Assembly (NCBI GenBank): GCA_016177705.1
Contig: JACOUT010000009.1
Coordinates: 335,519 to 399,518 of the forward strand
Direction of reading: 5' to 3'
Length of the DNA: 64,000 nucleotides
Origin: Deltaproteobacteria bacterium
Lineage (GTDB): Bacteria > Myxococcota > UBA727 > VGSZ01
Shown: piece by piece, positions 1 to 8,561 of the stretch
Layout of the letters: each line of letters starts with the position of its first letter
Numbering within the stretch: the first letter of the stretch is position 1
Notes under the pieces: model-generated
What the model was told of the DNA's origin: nothing
Databases searched by the model: none
What the model saw: only the letters and a program-made list of their open reading frames with translations
Position numbers and translations under genes: made by a program

Positions 1-397
1 TCCAGAACTGCAGGATCAGGAAGGTGCCGAAGACCTCGACGAAGTTGTAGAGCACCACCACCACCCAGGCGCCGCCCGAGGCGAGCAGCGCGCGGCACAC
101 CGCCATGCCGACGATGATGGCGGCCAGGGTGGCGAGGATCAGGCGGTCGCGGCGGAAGCGGTCGGCGATGCGCGCGTACAGGTAGGCCGGCAGCGGCACC
201 ATCACCGCCACCGAGATGTACATGTACGCCAGGTGCTCCTTGGAGAAGCTCGACAGGAACAGCGAGTCGCGCGCGATGCGGCCGGTGATGAAGGTGGAGA
301 CGGCGAGCAGCAGATACAGGCCCATCAAGAGGACCTTCTCCGCCTCCCCCGACCGGATCTTCAGCACGCCGAGCAGCCAGTCTCGCACCGAGGCCAC
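1..397 (-). CDS. MFS-like / Npt-type nucleotide transporter, N-terminal part (cut by left edge)
   Basis: Only the first 132 codons are inside the window. They start at a GTG (395-397) preceded by a GGGAGT ribosome site about 5 bases upstream. The translation begins MASVRDWLLGV and has at least three hydrophobic spans. One is a signature-like stretch (ITGRIARDSLFLSSFS) followed by a basic cytoplasmic loop (ARIADRFRRDR), as in major-facilitator-type carriers. The RDSLFL segment resembles the Npt1/Npt2 (ADP/ATP translocase-like) branch, but the fragment is too short to be sure. It would sit in the inner membrane. It diverges from the YbgF-like gene starting at 506, so 398-505 must hold both promoters. 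Confidence 0.7.
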   Translation of the reverse strand, partial: MASVRDWLLGVLKIRSGEAEKVLLMGLYLLLAVSTFITGRIARDSLFLSSFSKEHLAYMYISVAVMVPLPAYLYARIADRFRRDRLILATLAAIIVGMAVCRALLASGGAWVVVVLYNFVEVFGTFLILQFW

Positions 398-505
398 TCT
401 ACTCCCGTTCCCGCCGGCGCCGCCCGGCCGGGGCAGGGGCCCGCAACCCGCGACGGCAGCGTCGAAAGTTGGCGCCGCCGTGGCGGCTGGGCTACCGATC
501 GGGGG

Positions 506-1387
506 ATGCGCCGCGCCGCAACCGCCTTACTCGGGTCCCTGATGACCATGGTGGCATGCGCGACTGCGCCGCCGGTGGCCCCGCCGAGCGTGGCCGCCTC
601 GCCCGACGACGACGTCGACGCGCTCAAGGAGCGGCTCGCGCGAGTGGAGCGCCGGCTGGCCGACGTCGACGCGCGCCTCGGCCTGTTGCTCGCGCAACGC
701 GCCGGCCGCGAGCGGCGCACGCCTACCGCCATCGCAAGCGGCGTCTCGACCGACGATGCCGCCACGCGCGCGCTGGGGCCGAGCGAGCTCATCGTCGAGG
801 ACGCGCCGCGCGAGGAGGCGAGCTTGGGCGCGCGTGTCGGCGGCAGGAGCGTCGATCTCGGGCCGCGGCCGCGCTCCGGCAGCCTCGACGCCGAGCTGGC
901 GCCCGCGCCGGCCGACCGACCCGAAGCGGCGGACAGCGGCGAGCCGGTGGTGATCCGGATGACCGGCGACGGTGCCGCCACGGTGGCCGAGGGGCCGCCC
1001 GAGGGCGCCGGCCCCGACGAGCAGTATGCGTGGGGCCAGGCCCGCCTCAAGGAGGGCCGCGCGCTCGAGGCCATCAGCGCATTCGAGGAGGTCGAGCAGC
1101 GCTCTCCTGGCCACGAGCTGGCCGACAACGCCGCCTACTGGATCGGTTGGTCGCACCAGTCGCGCGGCGACCATCGCTTGGCGCTTCAGGTGTGGGAGCG
1201 TCTGCCGCTTCGGTATCCAAAGAGCGCCAAGGTGCCCGACGCCCTGTTCGGCATGGCGGTGAGCCGCGAGGCGCTCGGCGAGCCGGCGGTCGCCGAGACG
1301 CTCTACGAACAGGTGGTGCGCCGCTTCCCCAAGGCGGAGAAGGTGCGAGAGGCCAAGCAGGCCCTCGTGCGCCTGCGCCCGCGCTGA
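506..1387 (+). CDS. YbgF/CpoB-like TPR lipoprotein
   Basis: This 293-residue protein has a short lipoprotein signal ending in a TMVAC lipobox (Cys about residue 18). A coiled-coil follows (DALKERLARVERRLADVDARL), then a low-complexity linker, then TPR-type repeats in the last 120 residues (EQYAWGQARLKEGRALEAI, AAYWIGWSHQSRGDHRLAL, ALFGMAVSREALGEPAVAE). Coiled coil plus C-terminal TPR is the layout of YbgF/CpoB, the periplasmic partner of Tol-Pal and penicillin-binding proteins. The start was chosen for the signal peptide, although the G-rich run directly abuts the ATG; the frame stays open further upstream without signal features. No tol or pal gene is visible nearby. The lipid anchor is unusual for CpoB, which is normally soluble. 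Confidence 0.75.
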   Translation: MRRAATALLGSLMTMVACATAPPVAPPSVAASPDDDVDALKERLARVERRLADVDARLGLLLAQRAGRERRTPTAIASGVSTDDAATRALGPSELIVEDAPREEASLGARVGGRSVDLGPRPRSGSLDAELAPAPADRPEAADSGEPVVIRMTGDGAATVAEGPPEGAGPDEQYAWGQARLKEGRALEAISAFEEVEQRSPGHELADNAAYWIGWSHQSRGDHRLALQVWERLPLRYPKSAKVPDALFGMAVSREALGEPAVAETLYEQVVRRFPKAEKVREAKQALVRLRPR

Positions 1388-1523
1388 CGTCGCTGCCGGG
1401 CCTTGCGATCCGCTGTCGCGATCCCTGACCGGCGCCAGGCCGAAAATTTCCGCGCCGGCCATCGTGCGACTAGTCTCGATCCGATCGATCACCTGGACGG
1501 GCGCTCGCCCGCCCGGAGGCATC

Positions 1524-2726
1524 ATGCGGCGCACCAACCTTCCTCTCGTCATCCTCGCCTCGGTCAACGCGCTCGCGCTCGCGGCCGCCGCGCAGACGGA
1601 AATGGCGGACCAGGCCCGCGAGCGCCTCGCCGACGATCCGAGCGGCGAGCCAGCCGCCGACACCGGCGAGGAGCCCGAGGCTGCCGAGGCCTCGGCGCCC
1701 GCGGAGGCAGGGGAGGGGTTCGGCGGCGACGAGGCGGCCAAGCCCGCGGAGGCCCCCGCCGAGGGCGGCGAGACGCCGTCGACGGCGCCCGAGAGCTACA
1801 CCGTGCAAAACGGTGACACCCTCTGGGGCCTGTCGCAGCGCTTCCTCAACAACCCGTGGTACTGGCCGAAGATCTGGTCCTACAACCCGCAGCTCGACAA
1901 CCCGAACTGGATCCGCCCCGGCACGGTGCTGCGCTTCTATCCGGGCGAGGAGCCGGTGGTAGAGGTGAAGCCCGAGCCGGAGGACGAACCCGAGTACGAG
2001 GACGTCGGCGAGGGAGGCGGCTTCGAGGCCAGGGGCGTGAAGGAGCGGCTCGACGCGCTCGCGACCCGGGGCGCAGGCGGGCGCCGGCGCGAGTTCTTCA
2101 TCCCGGCGGAGAAGCTCACCGAACAGGGGCAGGTGCTCAACTCGCCGGAGGAGACGCGCTTCATGACGGTGACCGACCGGAGCTACGTCAAGCTGAAGAG
2201 CGGGGGGCCGGGCGACACGCTGCAGATCTATCGCGTCGAGCGCGACGTGCGGCACCCGATGACCGGCGCCAACCTCGGCCAGATGGTGCTCGAGGTGGGC
2301 GAGTTGCGCGTCGACGAGACCGGCAAGGAACAGGCGCTCAGCACCATCACCGCCGCGTGGGACGTCGTGGAGCGTGGCCAGTACGTCGGCTCCCTGCCGG
2401 TGCGCCAGGACCGCGTGAACCCGGTGCCCAACGGCAAGAACGTCAAGGGCTATGTGGTCGAGGCGGCGCCCGCGCGGCTGTCGTTCGTCGCCGAGGGCTA
2501 CATGGTGGTAGTCGACAAGGGCTCGAGCGATGGCGTCGAGGTGGGCAACACCTTCACCGTGGTCCGCACCGGCGACCCCTACCTCCGGCAGTACTCCGGC
2601 CTGTCCGACGAGGACATCGGCCAGATCCTGGTGCTCGAGACCTTCAAGAACACGTCGACCGGCCTGGTTACGGCGGCGTCCCGCGAAATCGTGCCGAGCG
2701 ACCGGTGCGAAATGCGCGTCAAGTAG
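1524..2726 (+). CDS. Secreted LysM peptidoglycan-binding protein
   Basis: A 400-residue protein starting at an ATG with GGAGG five bases upstream. It has a Sec signal peptide (MRRTNLPLVILASVNALALA, cleaved near AAA-Q) and an acidic Ala/Glu/Pro-rich linker. One LysM domain follows at about residues 90-145 (SYTVQNGDTLWGLSQRF, WIRPGTVLRFYP). The remaining 250 residues are repeated beta-rich segments with no family I recognise. LysM binds the GlcNAc backbone of peptidoglycan, so the protein is expected in the periplasm or outer cell wall. It sits 136 bases after the YbgF-like gene on the same strand, suggesting an envelope-maintenance group. Confidence 0.85.
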   Translation: MRRTNLPLVILASVNALALAAAAQTEMADQARERLADDPSGEPAADTGEEPEAAEASAPAEAGEGFGGDEAAKPAEAPAEGGETPSTAPESYTVQNGDTLWGLSQRFLNNPWYWPKIWSYNPQLDNPNWIRPGTVLRFYPGEEPVVEVKPEPEDEPEYEDVGEGGGFEARGVKERLDALATRGAGGRRREFFIPAEKLTEQGQVLNSPEETRFMTVTDRSYVKLKSGGPGDTLQIYRVERDVRHPMTGANLGQMVLEVGELRVDETGKEQALSTITAAWDVVERGQYVGSLPVRQDRVNPVPNGKNVKGYVVEAAPARLSFVAEGYMVVVDKGSSDGVEVGNTFTVVRTGDPYLRQYSGLSDEDIGQILVLETFKNTSTGLVTAASREIVPSDRCEMRVK

Positions 2727-2774
2727 CGCAGCGCCGGATCCGCACGTCTTGGATCGGGCTGCTAGACTGCGCGT

Positions 2775-3305
2775 GTGCTGGTGCCCCTGCGCGTCGCCGG
2801 AGTGACGCTCGACCCGCGTGATGGTCGGGCCGTGGTCGTGCTCGTCGACGACGAGAGCGGTCGGGCATTCCCGCTGTGGGTGGCGGACGATGACGCGGCC
2901 GCCATCGCGCGTGCCATCGCCGGGCGCGGCCAGTCCTCCTCCACCGACACGCATGGGCTGTTGTGGGCGACGGTGCGCTCGCTCGGCGCCGCCGTCGAGC
3001 ACGTCGAGCTGAACGGCGCGCTCCAGGGCGTGGTGACGGCGGCGGTGACGCTGTCCGACGCGACCGGCCCGCTGACGCTGGCGGCGCGCGCGTCCGACGC
3101 CATCGCGCTCTCTCTGCGCGCCGGCGCGCCCGTGCTGGTGCACGAGGAGCTGCTCGCACAGGTGGCCTCACGCCTGGCAGACGCCGAGGCGCGCACGGCG
3201 GGCCACGGCCCGGCCGCGGCCGAGCCCGTGCAGATGACCCCGGCCGAGCGCTGGAACGCGCTGCTGGCGCACCTGTCGACGCTGCCGAAGCCCTACGAGG
3301 GCTGA
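2775..3305 (+). CDS. DUF151 / bifunctional nuclease family protein
   Basis: A 176-residue protein from a GTG start, 48 bases after the LysM gene. The pattern of a VLVDDESGRAFPLWV strand, a TVRSLGAAVEHVEL segment and a final RASDAIALSLRAGAPV box is diagnostic of the DUF151 family. That family includes the plant bifunctional nuclease and the ThermoDBP-like fold. The C-terminal 40 residues are a variable tail. Bacterial members have no settled role; nuclease activity is known only for some plant homologues. It converges with the VanZ-like gene and overlaps it by 13 bases, so no terminator separates them. Confidence 0.85.
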   Translation: MLVPLRVAGVTLDPRDGRAVVVLVDDESGRAFPLWVADDDAAAIARAIAGRGQSSSTDTHGLLWATVRSLGAAVEHVELNGALQGVVTAAVTLSDATGPLTLAARASDAIALSLRAGAPVLVHEELLAQVASRLADAEARTAGHGPAAAEPVQMTPAERWNALLAHLSTLPKPYEG

Positions 3306-3703
3306 CCGCGCCTAGCGCGCGGCACCAGCACCCCGACCACCAGTCCACCGACCATGGCACCGAGGCAGGCGCCGAGCGCGTCCGCGATCAGGTCGTAGGA
3401 CGACATGCTGCGGCCCGGCACGAAGCTCTGGTGCCACTCGTCGGTGACGCCGTAGAGCGCCGCAGCGAGCGCCGCCTCGGCGCGCGCGCCCATGGTGAGG
3501 CCTCCCGCGCGCGCCCGTGCGCCATACAGCACCGCCACCGCGAGCACACAGTAGGCGGCGGCGTGGAGCAGCTTGTCGCTGTCCCAAAAGACCAGCACCT
3601 CGGGGATGGGCGGCCGCGGCATCGACGACACCGCGAAAATGGCGGCGGCGCCGAGCAGCGCGGGCAGGTAGCGGAGCGCTACGTCGACGGCGCGACGTGA
3701 CAT
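3293..3703 (-). CDS. VanZ-like membrane protein
   Basis: A 136-residue membrane protein with about four hydrophobic segments and the VanZ-family signatures: a SDKLLHAAAYCVLA helix and the box DEWHQSFVPGRSMSSYDLIA near residue 90. The prototype VanZ confers teicoplanin resistance on enterococci, but most chromosomal homologues have unknown envelope roles. The start ATG has GAGG nine bases upstream. It lies 27 bases downstream of the MglA-like GTPase on the same strand and is probably cotranscribed with it. Its 3' end overlaps the DUF151 gene tail-to-tail. Confidence 0.85.
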   Translation of the reverse strand: MSRRAVDVALRYLPALLGAAAIFAVSSMPRPPIPEVLVFWDSDKLLHAAAYCVLAVAVLYGARARAGGLTMGARAEAALAAALYGVTDEWHQSFVPGRSMSSYDLIADALGACLGAMVGGLVVGVLVPRARRGQPS

Positions 3704-3730
3704 CGGACGTGACCTCGAGCCTGCAACCGA

Positions 3731-4738
3731 TCAGGAGCCCATCAGCTTCCGGCCGACGATGCGCTTCAAGTCTTGGTGTTCCTGGCCGACGCGCTGCAGC
3801 TCTTTCTCGAGCTGGGCCACGCGCTCGGTGAGCCGGTGGTGCAGCACCGCGAGGTTCTGGAACTCCTGCAGGCCGATGGCCTCGCGCGAGGGCATGGGCG
3901 CCTGGCCCTCCTCGGCGTTGGCGACGAGCTGCTGCACCTGGTTCTGCAACGCGGCGGGGGGCGACGAGGGGACGAGCTGCGCCAGCGGCGTGCGCGCCGA
4001 GGCGGAGGCGCCGGTCGGCGGCGGGCGCGGCAGGCCCTGTGCGGGCGTGGGCGACGCTGGTCCCGGCACCACGGACGGCACCGCCGCCGGCACCGCCGAG
4101 GCGCGCGCCCCCGGCGCGGCCGCCGGCGGCTTGACGCCGGAGATGCCGGCGAGGCCGCCGTCGCGCACGTGCTTGAACACCGTCAGCGTGATCGCCTTGA
4201 GCGTCTCGACCACGCCTTGCCCGCGATACGCGCTCGAGGTGAAGGTCGGCACCTTGCGATCATTGAGCGCGCTGTCGAGGTCGGCGACGTCGAGGATGTC
4301 GGGCAGGTCGCGCTTGTTGTACTGGATGATGAGCGGAATCGTGTAGTAGTCGAGCCCGTTCAGCTTCAAGTTCCGCTTGAGGTCCATCAAGCTGTCTTTG
4401 TTCTGATCGAGCATGTAGCGCTGGCTGTCGGCGACGAACACCACGCCGTCGGCCCCTTGCAGCACCATCTTGCGCGTCTCGGCGTAGTAGGGCTGACCGG
4501 GCACCGTGAAGCTGCGCACCACGAAGTCGAAGCCGGCGACCTTGCCGAGCTTGACCGGCAGGAAGTCGAAGTAGATGGTGCGGTCGGTCTCGGTGGCCAC
4601 GCTGACCAGGTCGGTCTTCATCTGCGGCCGCATCAGCTCGTGAACCTTCTGCAGGTTCGTGGTTTTCCCGCACATGCCGGGGCCGTAGTAGACGATCTTC
4701 GCCGTGATCTCCTTGGTTGCCGGACTGAAGTAGACCAC
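3731..4738 (-). CDS. MglA-like small Ras-superfamily GTPase with C-terminal coiled-coil extension
   Basis: 335 residues from a GTG (4736-4738) preceded by AGAGGAG ten bases upstream; this start aligns with the MglA N-terminus (VVYFSPATKEITAKIVYYGP). The G1 P-loop GPGMCGKTT is at residues 19-27, the MglA-type G3 TVPGQ at 78-82 and NKRD (G4) at 131-134. The catalytic core ends near residue 195. It is followed by about 80 residues of Pro/Ala-rich linker and a C-terminal coiled coil (LAVLHHRLTERVAQLEKELQ). MglA switches polarity in Myxococcus motility, with MglB as its GAP. No mglB is adjacent, so partner and function are open. The tail may localise or dimerise the protein. Confidence 0.88.
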   Translation of the reverse strand: MVYFSPATKEITAKIVYYGPGMCGKTTNLQKVHELMRPQMKTDLVSVATETDRTIYFDFLPVKLGKVAGFDFVVRSFTVPGQPYYAETRKMVLQGADGVVFVADSQRYMLDQNKDSLMDLKRNLKLNGLDYYTIPLIIQYNKRDLPDILDVADLDSALNDRKVPTFTSSAYRGQGVVETLKAITLTVFKHVRDGGLAGISGVKPPAAAPGARASAVPAAVPSVVPGPASPTPAQGLPRPPPTGASASARTPLAQLVPSSPPAALQNQVQQLVANAEEGQAPMPSREAIGLQEFQNLAVLHHRLTERVAQLEKELQRVGQEHQDLKRIVGRKLMGS

Positions 4739-4890
4739 GCGCGCTCGTCTCCTCTGACTGGCGCGCAGCATACCCGCCAAGCGGTCCGCAACTCCACATC
4801 CCGGCCGCCCGTGTGAAGAGCGGCCGCCAAGGGCCGAATAGACCGCCGCGCCCGCTCGCTCGTTGCAGCAGGCACCACGGAGGTTCGCCC

Positions 4891-6054
4891 ATGCGCCGTA
4901 CGTTTCCCGCCGCGCTCCCGATTGTCGCCCTTTGCCTTACATCTGCTCTCGCGCCGACCGTGCGCGCCGAGACCGCCAAGAAGGACCCCATCGTCCCCGC
5001 CGTCGGCAAGCCGCGCGTGGAGATGGTCTTCGCCCTCGACACCACCGGCTCGATGGGCGGCCTGATCGACGGGGCCAAGCGCAAGATCTGGTACATCGCG
5101 AACGAGGTCCAGAAGGCCAAGCAGCGCCCCGAGGTCAAGGTCGGCTTGGTGGCCTACCGCGACCGCGGCGACGCCTATGTCACCCAGGTGCTGCCGCTCA
5201 CCACCGACCTCGACAAGGTGTACGAGACCTTGATGGCCTACGGCGCCGATGGCGGCGGCGACACGCCCGAGGACGTCAACTCGGCGCTCAACGACGCGCT
5301 CACCAAGATGCAGTGGTCGACGGGCAAGGACACGCTCAAGATGATCTTCCTGGTCGGCGACGCGCCGCCGCAGACCTACAACGATACGCCGTCATGGAAG
5401 CAGACCGCGCAGGCCGCGGTGAGGAAGGACATCTACATCAACACCATCCAGTGCGGCGGCGATCCGTCGACCACGACCACGTGGAAGGAGATCGCGCACG
5501 CCGCCGAGGGCCGCTTCGCACAGATCGCGCAAGACGGCGGCGTGGCGGTGGCGGTGGTCACGCCGTTCGACGCCGACCTCTCGCACCTGGCGAGCGAGCT
5601 CGACAAGACGTACCTGACCTACGGCGCGGCGCCCGAACGCAAGGCCAAGATGGAGACGCGCGCCCGCGCCGGCGCGCTCGCCGCCGCGCCCGCCATGGCG
5701 CCCGTCGCCGCCGACCGCGCCGCCGCCAAGGCGAGCGCCGCCAGGAGCGACGGCGACGATCTGGTCGACCTGGCCGCGGCCAAGGGCGGCGCCGTGCGCG
5801 CGCTCGAGAGCGTCACCGTTGAGGCGCTGCCCGACGAGCTGCGCGGCAAGAACGCCGAGGAGCAGAAGAAGATCATCGAGGGGAAAAAGACCCAGCGCGA
5901 GCTGTTGCAGCGCCAGATCGTCGAGCTGCAAAAGAAGCGCGAGGCGCATCTGTCCGCGGCCGCCAAGGCCAAGCCGTCCGCCAAGGACGCTTTCGACGCC
6001 GAGGTGGTCGATGCCATCCACGCGCAGGCGGCCGAGGCCGGCCTGTCGTACTGA
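4891..6054 (+). CDS. Secreted von Willebrand factor A domain protein
   Basis: A 387-residue protein starting at an ATG with GGAGG seven bases upstream. It has a Sec signal peptide (MRRTFPAALPIVALCLTSAL, cleaved near VRA-E). The VWA domain spans about residues 45-250, with the MIDAS motif DTTGSMGG and a conserved GGDTPEDVNSAL segment. A C-terminal Ala/Lys-rich coiled coil follows (about 300-387, EEQKKIIEGKKTQRELLQRQ). VWA domains with intact MIDAS bind a divalent metal and a protein ligand, so an extracytoplasmic scaffold or chaperone role is plausible. It diverges from the MglA-like gene across 152 bases. A strong hairpin follows at 6077-6107. Confidence 0.85.
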   Translation: MRRTFPAALPIVALCLTSALAPTVRAETAKKDPIVPAVGKPRVEMVFALDTTGSMGGLIDGAKRKIWYIANEVQKAKQRPEVKVGLVAYRDRGDAYVTQVLPLTTDLDKVYETLMAYGADGGGDTPEDVNSALNDALTKMQWSTGKDTLKMIFLVGDAPPQTYNDTPSWKQTAQAAVRKDIYINTIQCGGDPSTTTTWKEIAHAAEGRFAQIAQDGGVAVAVVTPFDADLSHLASELDKTYLTYGAAPERKAKMETRARAGALAAAPAMAPVAADRAAAKASAARSDGDDLVDLAAAKGGAVRALESVTVEALPDELRGKNAEEQKKIIEGKKTQRELLQRQIVELQKKREAHLSAAAKAKPSAKDAFDAEVVDAIHAQAAEAGLSY

Positions 6055-6076
6055 AGCACCGCGGATCCTGCTAGCA

Positions 6077-6107
6077 AGCGCGGGCGCCCGTGGTGGGCGC
6101 CCGCGCT
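6077..6107 (+). terminator. Perfect 13-bp hairpin after the VWA gene
   Basis: Arms 6077-6089 and 6095-6107 are perfect inverted repeats of 13 bp, almost all G:C, with the 5-base loop GTGGT. There is no U-run afterwards, so this may be a non-canonical terminator or a protective 3' hairpin. It lies between the VWA stop (6054) and the pseudouridine synthase start (6135). Confidence 0.6.
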
Positions 6108-6134
6108 GTTGCGCGCGACCAACGCGAGCGGCAC

Positions 6135-6806
6135 GTGCGCTTCACCATCCTGTACGAGGACCAGGCCCTGATCGCCGTCGACAAGGCGGCGGGCGTGCTC
6201 ACGGTGCCGACGCCCCGGCGCGAGAAGAACACGCTGGTCGATCTGGTGTCCGCTCACGTGCGCCGCCGCGTCGTCGTCGTGCATCGGCTCGACCGCGACA
6301 CCTCAGGGGTGCTGTTGTTCGCCAAGGATGACGCCACGGCGCGCGCCGTCATGGACCAGTGGCACCGGCACAAGGCAGAGCGGCACTACGACGCTCTGGT
6401 GCACGGTGTACCGGCGAGTGCGCAGGGGGAGGTGCGCCAGCGCCTCGTGACCGACGCGCGCTCGCTCGATCGCCGCGTGGCGCGTGACGGCGCGGGCGAG
6501 CTGGCGGTGACTCGCTTCCGGGTGGTCGAGCGGGTGCGTGACGCTGCGTTGCTCGACGTCACGCTCGAGACTGGCAGGCGCAACCAGATCCGCGTGGCGC
6601 TCGCCTCGCTCGGCCGCCCCGTCCTCGGCGATGTCCGCTACGCGCGGCGCGAGCGGCCGCACCCGCAGTGGCCGCGCGGGTTGCTCGGGCTGCACGCGCG
6701 CTCGTTGACCGTCACGCACCCGCGCACGGGGGCGGCGCTCGTGCTCGAGGCGCCCACGCCGGCCGCCTTCGTGCGCTTCCTCGACGCGGCGCGCGCGCGA
6801 AGGTAG
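6135..6806 (+). CDS. RluA-family RNA pseudouridine synthase
   Basis: A 223-residue protein read from a GTG giving MRFTILYEDQALIAVDK; the frame is open 15 codons further up but without family similarity. The catalytic motif HRLDRDTSG is at residues 50-58, with the nucleophile Asp53. The downstream motifs LETGRRNQIRVALASLG and PVLGDVRYA complete the RluA/RsuA fold. It isomerises uridine to pseudouridine in rRNA or tRNA. There is no N-terminal S4 domain, so it is a catalytic-core-only member, and the target base cannot be told from sequence. It lies just after the 13-bp hairpin and 9 bases before the GH3 gene. Confidence 0.92.
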   Translation: MRFTILYEDQALIAVDKAAGVLTVPTPRREKNTLVDLVSAHVRRRVVVVHRLDRDTSGVLLFAKDDATARAVMDQWHRHKAERHYDALVHGVPASAQGEVRQRLVTDARSLDRRVARDGAGELAVTRFRVVERVRDAALLDVTLETGRRNQIRVALASLGRPVLGDVRYARRERPHPQWPRGLLGLHARSLTVTHPRTGAALVLEAPTPAAFVRFLDAARARR

Positions 6807-6815
6807 ATCGGCGCC

Positions 6816-8561
6816 GTGCTCGCCCGCCTCGCGCTCGCCGTCGCGCGCCGCCTCTCCGACGAGAGGCTGGCCGGGCTCGTCGACACCGTGTTCGTGCGTA
6901 CCCGCCGCGCCTTCGCCGCTGCGATCGCGGTCCCGCGCGGCGCCCAGGAGGCGCGCCTTCGCATGCTGCTGGCGGACAACGCCGACACCGAGATCGGCCG
7001 GCGCTACGACTTCGCCCGCCTGCGCGACCTCGACGCCTATCGCGCGGCGGTGCCCATCTGCACCTGGGACGACGTGGCGCCCATGGTCGAGCGCATGATC
7101 GCCGGCGAACGCAAGTTGTTGGTGGCCGAGGATCCGTTCTTCTACGCGACCACCTCGGGCACCACCGGCCGGCGCAAGCTCTTGCCGGTCACCGCGCGCT
7201 TCGTCGAGGAGTGCCGCGTCGCCAATAAGCTGCTCTACCAGACGACGCTGAAGGCGATGCCGCAGCTCTTGAAGGGCAAGCGGCTGTCGTTGCGCTCGCC
7301 CAAGACCGAGCCGCTCGGCCGCGGCCTCGAAGCCGGCTCCATCACCGTGGCGCTCGGCGGCGGCTTCGAGGACGAGGAGGGCCTGTTCGACGCCGTGCCG
7401 GTCGACGTGTTCTTCGTGCCGGACTTCGCCACGCGCTATTTCCTGGCGCTGCGCTTCTCGCTGCAAGAGCGGGTCACGGTCGCCTCCGCCGTCAACCCCT
7501 CCACGCTCGTGTTGTTCGCGCGCACGCTCGCTGAGCACGGGGCCGAGCTGGCGGCGGCCCTCGAGCAGGGGAGCCTCGGCGTCGACGTCCCCGACGAGGC
7601 TTTGCGCGCGCGCCTGCAGGGACGTGCGCGCACCGACGCGGCGGCCGCCGGCCGCGTGCGCGCGAGCATGGCCGCGCACGGCAAGGCGCGCATGAAGGAC
7701 GCCTTCCCCGACCTGGCCGGCCTGGTGTGCTGGAAGGGCGGCAGCGCTCCTTGGTACTTGGCGCAGTTGCCCGCGAGCTACGGCGAGCTGGCGACGCTCG
7801 ACTACGGCTACTGCGCGAGCGAGGGCTGCTTCGGCGCGCCCGTCGGCGTCGAGGGCGCCGCGAGCGTGCTGGTGCCGCACGGCCACGTCATCGAGCTGGC
7901 GCCCGAGGACGAGCTCGACGCCGTGCGCGCGGGGACGCGTCCCACGCTGCTGCTCGACCAAGCCGAGGTGGGGCGCCGCTACGGCGTCATCGTCACCACC
8001 GGCGCCGGCCTGTACCGCTACGACATGAACGACATCGTCGAGGTCACCGGGCACGTCGGCAAGGCGCCGCTCGTGGTGTTCCGCCACAAGGCCGGCGCCA
8101 TGGCGTCGCTCACCGGCGAGAAGGTGGGCGAGGCGCACGTGGTCGACGCCATGGCCAAGGCGGGCTTCCACGGCGCCGGCTTCTGCGCCGCGCCCACGCT
8201 GTCGCCCGAGGGCGCGCGTTGGGTGATCGCCGTCGATCCCGGCGAGCAGGCCCACGTCGATCTCGAGGAGCTGGCGCGGCGCTTCGAGGCCGGCCTGTGC
8301 GCGGCCAACGAGGAGTACGACGCCAAGCGCAAGAGCATGCGGCTGTTGCCGGCGCAGGCGGTGTTGTTGCCGGCGGGCGCGGTGGTGGCGCACCGAGCGG
8401 CGCGCGTGGCGGCGGGTGCGCCCGACGCGCACGTCAAGGTGCCGCACGTGAGCCCGGACGGCCAGCTCGTGCTCGCGCTCGGGCTCGAGCGCACGGCGCC
8501 CGACGTGGCGGCGCGCCTGCCGTGCCGCGCGCCGGCGGTCGGCGCGGAGCAGCGCGCGTGA
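6816..8561 (+). CDS. GH3-family acyl-acid amido synthetase-like adenylating enzyme
   Basis: 581 residues from a GTG start. The phosphate-binding loop ATTSGTTGRRK (111-121) and a late YRYDMNDIVEVTG block match the GH3 (auxin-responsive) branch of the ANL adenylate-forming superfamily. The usual acyl-CoA synthetase order of motifs is absent. GH3 enzymes adenylate a carboxylic acid and couple it to an amino acid or amine. The middle segment LDYGYCASEGCFGA is the substrate-pocket region in this family. The gene ends in a 4-base GTGA overlap with a HAD hydrolase, implying translational coupling. The bacterial substrate is unknown; auxin conjugation should not be assumed. Confidence 0.85.
   Translation: MLARLALAVARRLSDERLAGLVDTVFVRTRRAFAAAIAVPRGAQEARLRMLLADNADTEIGRRYDFARLRDLDAYRAAVPICTWDDVAPMVERMIAGERKLLVAEDPFFYATTSGTTGRRKLLPVTARFVEECRVANKLLYQTTLKAMPQLLKGKRLSLRSPKTEPLGRGLEAGSITVALGGGFEDEEGLFDAVPVDVFFVPDFATRYFLALRFSLQERVTVASAVNPSTLVLFARTLAEHGAELAAALEQGSLGVDVPDEALRARLQGRARTDAAAAGRVRASMAAHGKARMKDAFPDLAGLVCWKGGSAPWYLAQLPASYGELATLDYGYCASEGCFGAPVGVEGAASVLVPHGHVIELAPEDELDAVRAGTRPTLLLDQAEVGRRYGVIVTTGAGLYRYDMNDIVEVTGHVGKAPLVVFRHKAGAMASLTGEKVGEAHVVDAMAKAGFHGAGFCAAPTLSPEGARWVIAVDPGEQAHVDLEELARRFEAGLCAANEEYDAKRKSMRLLPAQAVLLPAGAVVAHRAARVAAGAPDAHVKVPHVSPDGQLVLALGLERTAPDVAARLPCRAPAVGAEQRA

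Noticed and set aside
233..505. N-terminal extension of the YbgF-like protein
   Set aside because: The frame is open, but residues before 506 look like read-through of non-coding or antisense DNA. The lipoprotein signal begins at 506.
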